A DNA stretch of 64,000 nt, taken from the NCBI RefSeq assembly GCF_001619985.1, contig NW_017264203.1, positions 62,001 through 126,000 on the forward strand. The letters are read 5' to 3'. This document shows positions 11,301 to 21,550 of the stretch, one piece after another; the first letter of the stretch is position 1, and each line of letters starts with the position of its first letter. The notes below the pieces were generated by a model, which ran no database searches, had not been told where the DNA came from, and worked only from the letters and a program-made list of their open reading frames with translations. The stretch is from Xylona heveae TC161. Its lineage: Eukaryota > Ascomycota > Xylonomycetes > Xylonales > Xylonaceae. A program made the translations under genes and the position numbers.

Positions 11301-11465
11301 CGGGTTAAGTCGACCACTGTCGTAAGATTTGGACTCGCGAATAAGAGGATTATTCTTGAGGAGATCGGAGATGCGACTAAAGGCTGCTGGGTCTGGACCG
11401 AATGCAGCGAGAGATTGAAACAAAAACAATGATTCGAGGGGCGTGTAGGCTGCCGGGGCCGTCAT
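8397..11465 (-). CDS. Bromodomain subunit of NuA4 histone acetyltransferase (Bdc1/BRD8-like)
   Basis: Single exon, 1022 aa. The N-terminal 170 residues (YTPLESLFLFQSLAAFG, then a coiled coil EEERKFQILEQEIREIEQ) match the conserved head of fungal Bdc1/BRD8 proteins. Residues about 180-760 are low-complexity Pro/Gln/Ala/Ser, followed by basic stretches with nuclear-localisation character (KKTPKGRRGRPRRE). The bromodomain is at about residues 800-915: HKHASMFAGPV, APGYKELILRPQDLKSIK and FANAVMYNPDP with the acetyl-lysine-binding Asn. BRD8-type proteins are subunits of the NuA4 (TIP60) acetyltransferase, where they read acetylated histones. Between the PQDLKSIK block and helix C there is an extra Ala/Ser-rich segment of about 45 residues. 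Other bromodomain families fit less well because the N-terminal head is BRD8-like. Confidence 0.8.
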   Translation of the reverse strand: MTAPAAYTPLESLFLFQSLAAFGPDPAAFSRISDLLKNNPLIRESKSYDSGRLNPDALKELYQSLLKEETKDQSSQNAEPSTESKKRKLSSPPLPPVRDAVQHTKLLPHLVDRLYARYKDSATREIREEERKFQILEQEIREIEQGLLDATVNRQSASIDSSLPATPAVQEEVGLATKPVHAAKAGPQEAQPKAQRAPANALQVTEDSRIGTPSGHQGDRGGQAPATPQAGERASASPIIPKQQVASQPVSEAPLADASRRNNLLPASAPHGTVQGAPEAQSKAQAGPSFPRPQAPQRPPSQQMGPGYRVPSPLASQMASTPQSRPVPLAPQPQTQYPASPATTATHLPVPSNLRPTSPAIIQPSPGVGRGAVSPALTSNENLSQQQQFRPPVPHPSTPHQAPFSPPTTFQPTQGVAAPNGMHSPAQLHTPQVASQRNIHPSTAYPYPSYQQTHPPLRPSQSQQHPQPYYQPGQGGVILPPFPATPYQPIESKKANSRQPSQQPPRPNTSLAFPTTPDPSRPLVAAQVPPRISNSVPPHLPETLPVQTPPATTGGLNGRPHPPALSLDTSTSSTRWKNVDQQSGSQGQTSPIRPRPESVSPISDRGASPADSLASLPKKTPKGRRGRPRREAATKTEMPEEKKDALPADQTERTTRVEKDQKMTSVRGRRTRGRSTSSSAVTRARTRSQSVMSHADELSMDNGAVSARKIKREQPPTPASFAAEEDTDMAEATADEGMRRRRQGTSRGSEQLEPTRVAKRKRSHLSSPETADELRDQFMPSQRPHHVLSTRNFARTSSTIMNDITAHKHASMFAGPVKEKDAPGYKELILRPQDLKSIKTAIAAGARAVTAVASQGDAENAGSPAQGASTPSKNANLWVPVTPDVVPPRGIINSAQLEKELMRMFANAVMYNPDPDRGFGPAFEADGLDDNDEGVASMQEDEGRVVKDTREMYETVERSVAEWRSAERAVEEMDNKPPAVKSRSVAGLHERDDEADELAGDDAADEKGEEDLSSTVKKRRKL

Positions 11466-12701
11466 TACCCAAAATCCAGCTCGCGCGGACTCGCAGGCTC
11501 GGTCGCGGTCCGCTTGATGGGGTGCAAAGGGAGCCAGCTTGAAGAGCTTCGAGAGCGATTAGCGACTGAAACACGACCGTCACGAGGACTCGAATCTCAC
11601 CAAAGAGAAGATGAGATCGCCTTAGGATGTCTCATCGAGAATCAAAAAATATGAATCGTTGTTGGCAGGATGCGACCGTTGAGAAATCCCCATCTGTCCC
11701 TTCCTGAAGACAAAGTTTCGACGGAAGTTGGAGCGAAGGATCGGACGGTATGCTTAGTCATCAGGATGAGAGAACACGCGACCGTTTTTGACTGTCAATG
11801 ACGACCGACGATAATGACGACAAAGGAGAATGAACAAAGACAAAAGACGATAAATCATCACAATACGAGTAAGTATTGATGCATTTTATCAATAGTCTAT
11901 TCTTGTTTTTGAAATCAATGTGAAAGATCAATGCTAACAATCATCCAGTGTAACTATTGATCAATTTTTTTTACATGTCCACATATTAATCAATGCCGTG
12001 CTCTCATCAATTCGGCTAGTTACTTCTCGCTTTTCGAGCCATCTCACGAAAAGCATCCAACGGAGTAATGCCATCATCGTATAATTATTGTGGGTGGTGG
12101 GTTGGAGTGGGTGCAAAGAGACATGGCGTCGGGGTTCGGTTGGGCATGGGAACGGCGGTTCCTGCATTCGTTTCTGCGCTGCTTCAAACTACGGTACTCC
12201 GGGTTTGGTAGTAGGTAAGTTATGCCGGTCCTCTCCCTTTTTGTGACCGGCACTTTTGTGCGGCGCAGGTGAGCGCCAGACTGATGGGAGAAAGCTCTCC
12301 TCTCCTCCCAAATTCCCCCCAGAGTTGTCCCCTTAACGACATGTTTTGTCCCTTGCGACCTCGCTAGGGGGGATGCTTGGGCCAAGAGCCCTTCATTCGC
12401 CGAGATTAGGTTGCGCTGATCTCAGCCTATTGGGGTGGATTCTCTCCTCGAACCATTTCTCCTGAACGGTTTTAACTTACCGCGCCTGTTGCAGCTAATA
12501 AAGACCCTGTTTCCCCTGTTTCCCCTGCCCCTCGCCGCCTTGAAGTGAGTAGCTTTGAGCTTTGAGCTTCGAGTTTTGTTTCAGCTTCAATCGTGCCGTT
12601 GTTGGAACCTTATACATCCAAACTCTTTTTCAACCTCTATAAAATCGAATTAAACTCGAGTGTGACGCGTGTGAACAAGCTACTCAGTGCATTTCGACAA
12701 A
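11466..12701. other. Divergent intergenic region
   Basis: It separates the bromodomain gene (-) from the small coiled-coil gene (+). Visible details are a repeated TTTCCCCTG at about 12505-12525 and an AGCTTTGAG/AGCTTCGAG repeat at about 12551-12573, probably in the leader of the plus-strand gene. No coding region is supported. Confidence 0.5.
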
Positions 12702-13126
12702 ATGTCTACAAGCAACGCGGAATGGAAGTCAAACAATCGACGACCACAGTCGTGAGTTTTAGCCACTGGGGAAAAAATATACTGTATTTTTAACGCTTGT
12801 TACATTTTCAGGACAATGGCCCTAGCATTCTCATCAGATCTAGATGATGCTTTCAAAATGTTTAGTAACGTCGAGGACAATTTTGAAGATCGGTCGCGTA
12901 ACCTCAACAACAAGTATGTTGACATTTCGAGCTTCTCCCGCCCCTTTTAAGAGCTCAACATGGTCTTACACAGCTACCGAGCAGGAAGCAAACTCTGACG
13001 ACTCAAGAGCAAGAGCTTCAAGCACTGGAAAGTCGACTCCGGGAAACTGAGGACCAGCTCAAGAAACGGAGATCGGTCATTTTTGGAAAGAAGGTCTCAA
13101 CAGGATCTGAGCAAAAGAAGCCCTAA
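12702..13126 (+). CDS. Small coiled-coil protein of unknown function (97 aa, three exons)
   Basis: Exons 12702-12751, 12812-12913 and 12985-13126; introns of 60 bp (GTGAGT..TTTTCAG) and 71 bp (GTATGT..GAGCAG). Both introns have standard donors, and the joined frame is open from ATG (context ACAAAATG) to TAA. The protein starts MSTSNAEWKSNNRRPQS, has an acidic middle (SSDLDDAFKMFSNVED) and a heptad-like helix with EQELQALESRLRETEDQLKK, then a basic tail. No single exon is long, so the gene is easy to miss. I do not recognise the family. The helical part suggests a small adaptor or complex subunit, but no function is claimed. The third exon could start at an earlier AG, but that choice meets a stop within a few codons. 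Confidence 0.68.
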
Positions 13127-14276
13127 TGAATGAGCGTTCTCATCCATGCGCAGGAGGGAGAGACTATCAGCATATAACCATCATTGGGAGGAGTATTGCA
13201 ATCAACTTGGGGACAGTTATACGGCGTATCGACACTGCAGGCAAATTTTGGAGTCGGGCATAATAAACCATGGGCATTTTCTGCGATAAAATATTTAATA
13301 GCTAATCTTCGCCTGGGCGGAGCCGCCAGTACCGTCTATTTCTTATTCAAGGAAGACGCATCGTTATATCCCTTGGGGCAGACGAGACTCTTCGAAGCAA
13401 GCACCACCGTTTAGCTTACCGATCAGTCTTGATCTTAGAAACGTGTGAATCTATAGAGTATACACAGCTTTTCATTTCACACTTGTTTTGGTAGCGGATA
13501 CTTCAGCATCATTCATCAGATAGGGCAATTCATTCTTGCTGATGATTCACATCGGAATGCATATTAGAGAACATGATACCAAATAGATCTATATCAAGTG
13601 TCGGCCTTTCCGAAAGAATTTCTAATTTTGGATGTTCGACATTTGCCTCCCGTTTTCCAGCCCAGTGAAGATTCTCAGCATGATTTATTGCCGCTATTCA
13701 TTTTTTTCTGGAAACACTGCAGGCCCAACTTCTATTGATAATCATCTACAGATCGTGGTGGACTGTGTCTATTGACAAGTGTGGTCAATAAGATATATGA
13801 TCCAGGTTTGGCTCTCACCGTCTGTTATTAAGAGGTATTTGCTTATTGACACGTCGAATAGCCTCACCATTGACCCTCTCGTCCGTTTCGTATCTATATA
13901 TGCCAAGCTCTGGTCACTAAAACTACGGATCAAGCGTAGCTCCAACCCCTCTCCGTCCTCGTTACGCCTCTTACTTTTCTTTGCATCCTGTCGTCAGCAC
14001 TCAAGTGCAGCCGCAGCAGGGATTCCTAGGAAGAGCTCCTGTTACTTGTGTGTATATGAAGATTTTCATTTCCCGCAGTCGCTCAATTCGTGCTTTGTCA
14101 CGGCGTCAGTCGTTTCGGCAACTTGCTAGACATTAGCAGAATCACTCGTTGTACGTTGCAATCTCTCCAATGACTTGGTTCATTAGGACAAGTCCAATTG
14201 CACCGATCCAGTCTTTTTGCTAACCTACCGACCATGATGCCATATAGTTCTCTCCCTTTCTCTAAGTTGTACCAAA
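13127..14276. other. Intergenic region
   Basis: It lies between the coiled-coil gene and the Ser/Asp-rich gene, both on the plus strand. Composition is ordinary and slightly AT-rich. Open frames of 76 and 116 codons show no motif. I see nothing supportable. Confidence 0.5.
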
Positions 14277-14480
14277 ATGACTCGTGGCGTGGCAGCGGCG
14301 TCTACGCCTCTCATACCAATGGTCGACATCAACCCCAAAAGTCACGACGCTCACTCTGTGGATGCCTCGTTCGGGGTTGATGGATGTTCGTCCTACTCCT
14401 CGGCCGTAGATGAGGTACATTCCGCCAATGCCATGTGCGCACAGCAGACTTCTTCCGCTTCTTCTGTTTCTACCATCGAA

Positions 14481-14511
<31 letters not shown>

Positions 14512-14831
14512 GTACGCCGCTCTTCAAATCATCCTCTTCAACTTCGTGTTCTTCTTCTCCGTCTTGCTCGTCGGTCTGCTCCACCTGCTCGTTCTGTTCG
14601 GCAAAGAAGCAGCACATCCCCATCGCGGCATATCCGTCAACGACGAAGAAGCACGCTGCAGCCAAATCTTTCCATCCCAAAAAGCTCAGCAGCAATGTCG
14701 CTTCCTTCTCGGGACGTTTCGACTTTTCTTATCGCAATTTATATTACACCGGAGGCGCACGGGACGCTGCAGGACGCAGCGTGCTCGGCAACGGCGTGGG
14801 TGTTTCTGTCGGAGTATGTGTCTTGATGTAG
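14277..14831 (+). CDS. Hypothetical Ser/Asp-rich small protein
   Basis: Single 184-codon frame from an ATG in good context (CAAAATGACT) to TAG. It contains an Asp run at residues 68-76 coded by a GAC repeat, then a Ser/Cys-rich stretch (CSSSPSCSSVCSTCSFCS), and a basic Lys/His segment followed by FSGRFDFSYRNLYYTGG. Two other plus-strand frames are also open over the repeat, which lowers confidence. This frame is preferred for its start context, its third-position GC bias and a less repetitive C-terminal third. No family was recognised. It could be a real rapidly evolving protein or a chance frame. Confidence 0.45.
14479..14510. repeat. GAC trinucleotide repeat (poly-Asp)
   Basis: About ten consecutive GAC units code for the Asp run of the hypothetical Ser/Asp-rich protein. 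Such repeats commonly vary in length between strains. Confidence 0.85.
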
Positions 14832-14990
14832 CTATCTCAGCAGCAAGCGATATGAGAATACAAGTGGAGTCTTCATTCTTTCGCACTTGTTTTTCAAAAA
14901 GCTAGTCGTGATTTATATCCCAAAGCATCCATATACGCGTCTGCAGATTTCGAGACAGAGATGAAGGAGAAAGACATGTCCTTATGAACC

Positions 14991-16281
14991 TCATAGTCTC
15001 CGCTGCCCAATAATGTAATTCAAATACCCTACCGGCCAGGAATGCATCCGGTGTCCAGCGCGAAACTCCCATCCATTAATATTTATTTTCTTCTCGTGCT
15101 GATATTTTCCAACGTCATCCTCGACCAAAGGACCTGTACCGGTGCTGCCAGTTTGCTTATTTTCCTCTGCCTTCTCCTCCTTTCCACGAATGCTGTTGTC
15201 CGCGGCGGTAGTGGCGGTCGGCCGCACCAAATCCACAACCTCCTCCAACGTTCTCGTGCGCAAACTACTCACCACGCCATCAAACACCAGCACGACTGGA
15301 ATCACAGGAACAAGGTACGTGAAGAAGAGCATTCCCCAGTCGTCAAACGGACACCACAGCGGCGTCACGACCGCGAGGAGCGGGATAGTCAGAATAAGAA
15401 GGAGGATGAATGAACTTAGATGTCGGTCTTGTAGCTCGATGATGCTATATCGTATGATTCCGTCAGTGTATGTTTTCACCGCACGATGTGAGAGGTATGG
15501 ATATAGCTATCAAAAAGTGACTTACACAAACGCATCAGCACTGTTCATCGAATTCCGCAATACTTTCCGCGCCGTCGTGTCGTCGAAATGGTGAAACCCG
15601 AGACAAAACAAATGTACCACTTTAGCTCTGTTACTCCTACTACTACCTTTTGTCCTGCTGAGCGCGTTGTTCTTTTCGGTGTCGTTTTTCGGTTTGTCGT
15701 GATAGTCATCCACCGTGTTTGATAGAGATATATCCTCCCCCGCCAAAAAGGCCCGTGGCGGAGCAGCTGCGTCCACAGGCTGAGCGACGAACCGGAGATA
15801 CTTCGGCCCGCAAGCTAATTGCGTCCAGGACTCAAGTTGGGGCCGAAGATCAGATAGCTGGAAATACACGGGCCGCATACCGCGCTGGTGGCGGCGGGCA
15901 TTGACGCGCTTTTCAATGACGGCAGTGGGGCCGCCTGCGCCGGAGCAGAAATCGAGAATCAGGGTCTTTTTGTCATTGGGTGTTTGTGTTTTGGGATTGT
16001 GAGTAATGTTGGGTGGTGTTGGTGTTGTTGGTGTTGTTGGTGTATTATGGTCGGTATTAAAGCTGGGGCTGTCAAGAACAGCGCAGACAATACCGGCGGC
16101 AATGTCTGCGGCGGCTTGGTCTTGGATATATGGTATATGATGCGTCCAGAGGAGATGCAGCATTTTGTGGATTCTGGCGCGTATGTATTCGGGGAATCTG
16201 ATGATATTAGCCTTATTTTCGTTTTTTTTTTCTTTTTATCTTTTTCCTCTTGATTTCTCTGGCTTCGTATGTTTCTTTTGT

Positions 16282-16361
<80 letters not shown>

Positions 16362-16581
16362 TCAATCACCATTTCCCCCTCTTTGCTTGTATATATCAAT
16401 TTTTTTTCTTTTCGTACGTCTTTTTCGTCCACTTTCCCCTTATGGGCAGCATCTTCAACCGGACAAAAAACTGGAACACAAAATCATAAACAATAAATAA
16501 ATGAGAAGCCACGCACATGTCCAAGTCACAAAACTCAAATAGCCGTACTGGCTTAGCCGTCACCAGCGGACCGAGTGGCAT
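14991..16581 (-). CDS. Fungal SAM-dependent methyltransferase-like protein with C-terminal membrane segments
   Basis: Three exons: 16581-16517, 16197-15526 and 15444-14991 (396 aa). Exon 1 gives MPLGPLVTAKPVRLFEFCDL and joins in frame to FPEYIRARIHKML, the usual start of this fungal family. Motif I, LILDFCSGAGGPT, lies near residues 100-112. A later segment, VVHLFCLGFHHFDD, then NSADAF joined to VIIELQDRHL, matches the methyltransferase-like core. Residues about 275-330 hold two hydrophobic segments (LLLILTIPLLAVVTP and FFTYLVPVIPVVLVF), and the tail has HSWPVGYLNYIIG. The family is widespread in filamentous fungi with unknown substrate; a membrane-associated methyltransferase is inferred. 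Intron 1 (319 bp) contains the TTTC microsatellite; intron 2 is 81 bp. The region between motif I and the FHHFDD block carries polar inserts. Confidence 0.8.
16281..16363. repeat. (TTTC)n microsatellite inside an intron
   Basis: About 83 bp of uninterrupted TTTC units (roughly 20 copies) on the plus strand. On the coding strand of the methyltransferase gene it reads GAAA and lies wholly within intron 1. Confidence 0.95.
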
Positions 16582-18080
16582 TTTGGCGATAGACTCCGGC
16601 GTTCTCTAGATGCGTCTCTGACTCTTTTCAAAAGCTTATATGGGCCCCGAATTCTTCGGATTGGTGCTGGTCGTCATATATACTGGAAGTACCGGTACCT
16701 CTTTGGGTGCCAGTTTGGTGATCTTGGAGACTGTCAGAGTCATTCGTACATGCTTCGATCCCCCGTCCGCCTGCCCGCCCTCCACTGTGACGAATGACTC
16801 CGGCACTCTGAGCACTATGTTTTCCGCCAACGATACAGAATACCTCTGTACACATGTGAAATGCTCTTGTCCAGTATGTCATATGCCGGGCTTGTCTAAT
16901 CAATCTGGCATGTCTAACTTCATCTGAGTGGCTGTGTACGTAGTACCGGAGTATAGTATACAATTGCATACCACGTATGCAGCTTCAACGAGGGGACGGC
17001 GGAATAAGTCCGCGACATACTACACACGCACGTGCAATGCTCATTAAACATCCATGTTTTACTGCACTCTTTGAGATAATGAATAAGTTACAACAATAGT
17101 ACTCTTTTGGCAGGTATTATTATTTATTTTATTATCTACCTTACCTACACATATAGATATGTATACTCCATCTCACCGTATGTCGTATGTCGTATGTCCA
17201 GGTCCTCCGTCCATGGAGGTTGAGGTTGTGGATGGGGTCCTCGGTCGAGTGCACCGACCACCGTTGTATAAACTCGGCTAAGTTATGAAGGGCATAACTT
17301 CTACAGACCAGGAGCGAGGGAGACACAACAGACATAAATCTTATCTTAACTTGACGAAGCTGGGGACCAACGAATAGTTAACCAACGTTAATATAAAGTA
17401 CTCCTAAGAGTAGTCTACGAGTATTCTTCACCAAAAAAACGGAAACCACGTTATATCCTGGATTATCCTGGATACGAGGATACTACTCCGTAGTATTCCA
17501 GGGCGGAGCGAGGAACCTAGGCGATGACCACCACGTCCACGTACAGCAGGGACAAGAGGACAACAGGACAAGGGGACAGGAGGACAAGAGGACAAAGGGA
17601 CAGGTAACGGAGTAGATGCACATCCATCCCAAAATAAGTAAAGAAATGCCAACATTCTACAGCGAGGGAAGTTAATGCACGAGTGAGGTCTCGAGCCACC
17701 TTACTTTTGTGTTCTTATCAGGTTCAGTGAGATAGGCATCTTAGCACCGGCACAGGCACAGGGATCGGCTCTCTTCTCTCTCTCTCTCGGCGGATAAGGA
17801 GGATCTTTATGGCCCATCCGGTAGTTATCTATAACACACCTCTGTTGCTCAGGATGAGTTAGCTGTTACAGTGCAATGCATGCGGGGTCGTAAGATGATG
17901 ATAAGCCCTTTTCGATTCGAGGAGGGCTGATATATAATAAAGCCAAGCTAGAAATACGATCAGGACTTAATTGAATAGCTGAGATATGCCTGGTCGCCAT
18001 ATCTGAGAAAAATAAGAAGAAGAAAATAAATAAGATAAATTGAGTACAGGTCTACTGGACTATTACATTACTATCTCTAC
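16582..18080. other. Divergent intergenic region with short repeats
   Basis: This is the shared upstream region of the methyltransferase (-) and PhyH (+) genes. It contains three tandem copies of GTATGTC near 17178, a purine-rich minisatellite at 17549-17602 and AT-rich stretches. Open frames of up to 113 codons at 16628-16969 have no recognisable motif. Confidence 0.5.
17549..17602. repeat. Degenerate GGACAAGA-type minisatellite
   Basis: About seven imperfect copies of a unit close to GGACAAGA or GGGACAGG occur head to tail. This purine-rich tandem array lies about 0.5 kb upstream of the PhyH gene. Confidence 0.75.
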
Positions 18081-19187
18081 ATGGCCGTCAAGCTGCCTGA
18101 GATTCAGCGCATTGATCGCTCGAATGTGTCCGCGATAATTCAAGCCATTATCCAGGATGGCTGCTGCATTGTCAAGAATTTCACAGATGCCGAGACGGTG
18201 AGCGTGGTGAATGAGGAAGTACGGCCGTATATTGAAGCAGACAAGCCCTGGAAGGTGAGTGGAGTTTGAGTGTTTCCAATTGTGATATAGACAGGGATAT
18301 GGCAGCGGGGATGGCAATCATCCTGAATATAACAAAATACAAAAAAAAAAATAAAGAAAAATTAAAAAGAAGGAAAGAAGGAAAGAAGGAAAGAAGGGAA
18401 AAGAAAAGAAAAAAGAAAAGAAAAAGACTGACTAGTCCAGGGGGATTTATTCCCGCCCGAAACACGGCGCTGCGCCAACCTCGTAGGTCGCAGCAAGACG
18501 GTGCGGGAGAAATGGTTCGTGGATCCTCTGATCCGGACGCTACTATCGAAATTCGTCGACAAGACCACGTCCAACTTCTACGGCGAGACCAAACACACCT
18601 ACACCAGCGAAGCCGTCTGCAACATTGCTGTGACGTTCGAGATCGGGCCGGGGGGCAAAGCGCAACGGCTGCACCGCGACGACAAGAACTACCACGTGGA
18701 CCATCAAGACCAGACGGCGACGGGGTATCAAGTCGGGTCTGATGTGGAAATGGCGTTCCTGCTGCCGGGCGTGAAAACGACGTACGAGAACGGCGCGACG
18801 CTGGCGATTCCGGGCAGCCATCTATGGGGCCAAGAGCGAGCGCCCAAGACCGAGGAGGCAACATATGCGGAAATGGACGTGGGAGATTGTTGGGTCATGC
18901 TGGGCGGGCTGTATCATGCTGGCGGGTCGAATATCACAGAGACGGAGAAGAGGACAGTGCATGGCTTGTTTTTCACGAGGGGATACCTTCGCCAAGAGGA
19001 GAATGCGTATTTGATGAACGCGCCGGAAGCGGTGCTGTCTTGGACGCCAGAGGCGCAGAAGTTGATGGGATACTCCCTTTCGAGTCCGAATATTGGGTTT
19101 GCTGATTTCAGGACCCCGATTCAGTATTTGCAAGGAGATGCGAGCGATGCGCTGGGGGACTTTGATGCGTCGCAGGAGAAGAAGTAG
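18081..19187 (+). CDS. PhyH-family Fe(II)/2-oxoglutarate-dependent dioxygenase
   Basis: Exons 18081-18254 and 18441-19187 (306 aa) joined across a 186-bp purine-rich intron (GTGAGT..TCCAG). The splice gives PWK-GDLFPPETRRCANLVGR, a segment typical of fungal phytanoyl-CoA dioxygenase-like proteins. The iron facial triad is visible as His136-x-Asp138 (QRLHRDDKNYH) and distal His217 (LYHAGGSN); Arg229 (KRTVHGLFF) is the expected 2-oxoglutarate ligand. PENGAT-like (YENGATLAIPGSH) and MDVGDCWVM segments complete the double-stranded beta helix. Fungal members of this superfamily often hydroxylate or desaturate secondary metabolites, as do the FtmOx1- and AsqJ-type enzymes. No synthase or other tailoring enzyme is adjacent, so the substrate is unknown. 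Confidence 0.88.
18340..18426. repeat. Purine-only GAAA/GGAAA tract in the PhyH intron
   Basis: This stretch is nearly pure A and G with repeated GAAGGAAA units. It lies inside the single intron of the PhyH gene. Confidence 0.85.
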
Positions 19188-20720
19188 CTATATCGTGAAT
19201 GATACAATGAAGTTGCCTATACAGTATGAAAAATAAAAATAAACTGCGCTTGTAAGGTATTGGAAGGTGATTATAGTATTGATAAAGTTGAGTGCTCATT
19301 GAATATCAGAGGAAAATACTCTTTTGAAAGCAATATTATAGATAAATCATTGGGCTACCAATTCGGCCTAAGAGCTGCCTGACACTGCTGGAAACAATAA
19401 GGTTATCAAAACATTATACAGGTTATTTCCTGACCCGTGAGTAACAGGAGTAAAATGCTTGCCTTTGGCTCGTGATATAAACATGAACTTCCTCGCTCGT
19501 CTCTACTCGATCGCTCCAGTCGGGTCGGAGGTTCCTCGGCTAAATTTATGCAGGTTTAGTGTTGTTGCATAAATGTCACTTATCCACCTATCCTCAAAGG
19601 GGATAAGATTCTTGAAGAGACTCGAGGTCAAGGTATTCTGCGAGTATTTCTGTAGCCTCTAGCTAGCCTGGGCTACGGCCTTGGAATCATTCGCACGTCA
19701 TGTCGCATGGTATCATTGCATGAATTTTCCCTCTGTGAAGACCTGAGAGGAACCTTTTGAAATTGAGACCCTGCCCCCCCAAATTGCCAGCGCTGTGCAT
19801 CCTTCGCCAATTGAATGAATGGCCTCGAGGTCGGAATTTTCCATCGGGAGCCAGCAAATTGGTGCCAATTAAATCATAAGGCTAGGGCAAAGCGTACGGA
19901 GTACAATCTAATCTCGCGCTGCAAGTCCACATCATCATGACCACGGGATCAAGGGGAACGAATCCCAAGTACCGGTACGAGTACCTTTTCCACTTGCCAC
20001 TGCCTGCTTTTAGAATCCCTTCATACTCTCAGTCGGCACGACTTGGTACAAAAGAGTGGCCGGGGAATTCCCCTTGTCCCTCTTTAGCGGACCAGCCTCT
20101 TTGGGCGGGTGGGGTCCGTGTGGTGGCGCCGTTTAGTTAGCAGAGTTGAGCCCAAACTCGGATGGCAAAACCTGCTTTAATCCTCGTTTCTCTCCCTGGC
20201 GCGCACATCCAGCGCAGCCGAAGCTCCTCAAGCAAAAGAAGAAGGGCTGATCAACAACCGGCAATGATCGTGGGCCCCGTCCGGGACTGCCGTGTGGCGG
20301 GTTCGGAGAAGAATTAGACTTCTCAAGTTTCCTTGGAGGGGAATCAACTCCACCCCTCCCCCCTGGTGGTCGTATAGTGCAACCCCCCGGATGTGCAACT
20401 GCGTCATACCCTGTGGCTGGAGAAGCTGACGACCATGGAAATAACTGGACGAAGAACAAGGCGCTTGCGTCTTCTTGCGTAGTCGTTCCTTTTTGCTCTC
20501 CTCTTCCCCTTTCCATCACACTTCTTTTCCCTGTTCCAATATCCGCCCTGCATTAATTTGGCCGGACAAGGTCTTGCGAGAAATATATCATTTCGACAAA
20601 GTAATTTTGTTTTCCCTTTATCTGGCTCAACATCAGTTGCTTTGACCATTTTCGGGTCTCCCTTTCGACTGTGATACTGTTCCTCATAAATCCTCCCCTA
20701 GAGTTCATCACTACATAATC
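19188..20720. other. Intergenic region upstream of the first LELNLDVE paralogue
   Basis: It holds the 3' flank of the PhyH gene and a long upstream region of the next plus-strand gene. Between 19950 and 20380 there are several CCCCT/AGGGG pentamers, the yeast stress-response element core; this is only suggestive. No coding region was found. Confidence 0.45.
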
Positions 20721-21550
20721 ATGGCCGCCGAAGAAGAAACCAAGACCGAACAGCAGACCAACGCTGGCGCCGAAGGCTCCGCATCGGGCAGCGCATCTGC
20801 GGCAGGCAACGCCGGCGTAAGTGCTGGAAAGAAGCAGCAGCAAACGCAACAGCAGACCAAGAGAAAACCTCCTAAGCTGAACCAAAAGAAGCAAGAGGAG
20901 GCACCTCAGCAACAGCAGCAAGAACCTACTCCCGAATTGTCTGAAGCATCCGGAGGTTCGCGATCACCGTCGCCCGCCGCTGAGCCCGAGTCCGAACCCG
21001 AGCCTGAGCCTGCGCCCCAGAAGAAGTCGAAGCAGCGACGTCCTTCTCGCCGTCGGGGCCGGAGCGCCTATCAGGACAGCGACACTGAGTCCATTGCTCG
21101 TTCTGACGTGTCAGCGACTGGAGGCCGCCGGAATCGTAACCGCAAGCAGGGCAAGCAGCAAAAAGGAGGGCCTCTCGATAGCATTGGCGAAGACGGTCTG
21201 CCTGGAGGCGAGCTAGTCAAGGGTGCGGGCGACATGCTCCAAAACACGGCGGGACAGGCTGTCGACACTGTTGGAAACACTGCAGGCAACGCCGTTGGTG
21301 GTGCTGGACAAGCAGTTGGAAGCACCCTTGGCAATGCAGTTGGCGGAAAGAAGGAAGATGATGGAGGCAAAGACGAGCAGCTGCGGTTGCGGTTGGAGTT
21401 GAATCTCGACGTTGAAATTCAACTCAAGGCCAAGATTCACGGTGATTTGACACTTGGACTCTTGTAAGTCATCATCTTCTGTTTTCGCTCTCGTATGAGC
21501 AGCGAATTTCTTTGTGGGATGATTTGCTAATGGAAAATCGCAGGAACTAA
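20721..21550 (+). CDS. Low-complexity protein with conserved LELNLDVE C-terminal block (paralogue 1)
   Basis: Exon 1 is 20721-21463; a short last exon 21544-21550 adds Asn and a stop if the 80-bp intron (GTAAGT, branch GCTAAT, CGCAG) is removed. The spliced product has 249 aa. If the intron is retained, the TAA inside GTAAGT ends the protein one residue earlier. Residues 1-160 are rich in Ala, Gln, Glu and Lys/Arg; residues about 160-215 hold a Gly/Ala/Val repeat (QNTAGQAVDTVGNTAGNAVG); the end reads LRLRLELNLDVEIQLKAKI then HGDLTLGLL. The same ending occurs in the gene at 23523. The Gly/Ala repeats could form amphipathic helices, and the last block alternates hydrophobic residues like a beta strand. 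Function is unknown. Confidence 0.8.

Noticed and set aside
16165-16500. Plus-strand frames coding for repeated Phe-Leu-Ser
   Set aside because: They are only the TTTC microsatellite read as codons.
16628-16969. 113-codon minus-strand and 95-codon plus-strand overlapping frames
   Set aside because: Neither shows a motif or good start context, and no splice partner was found.
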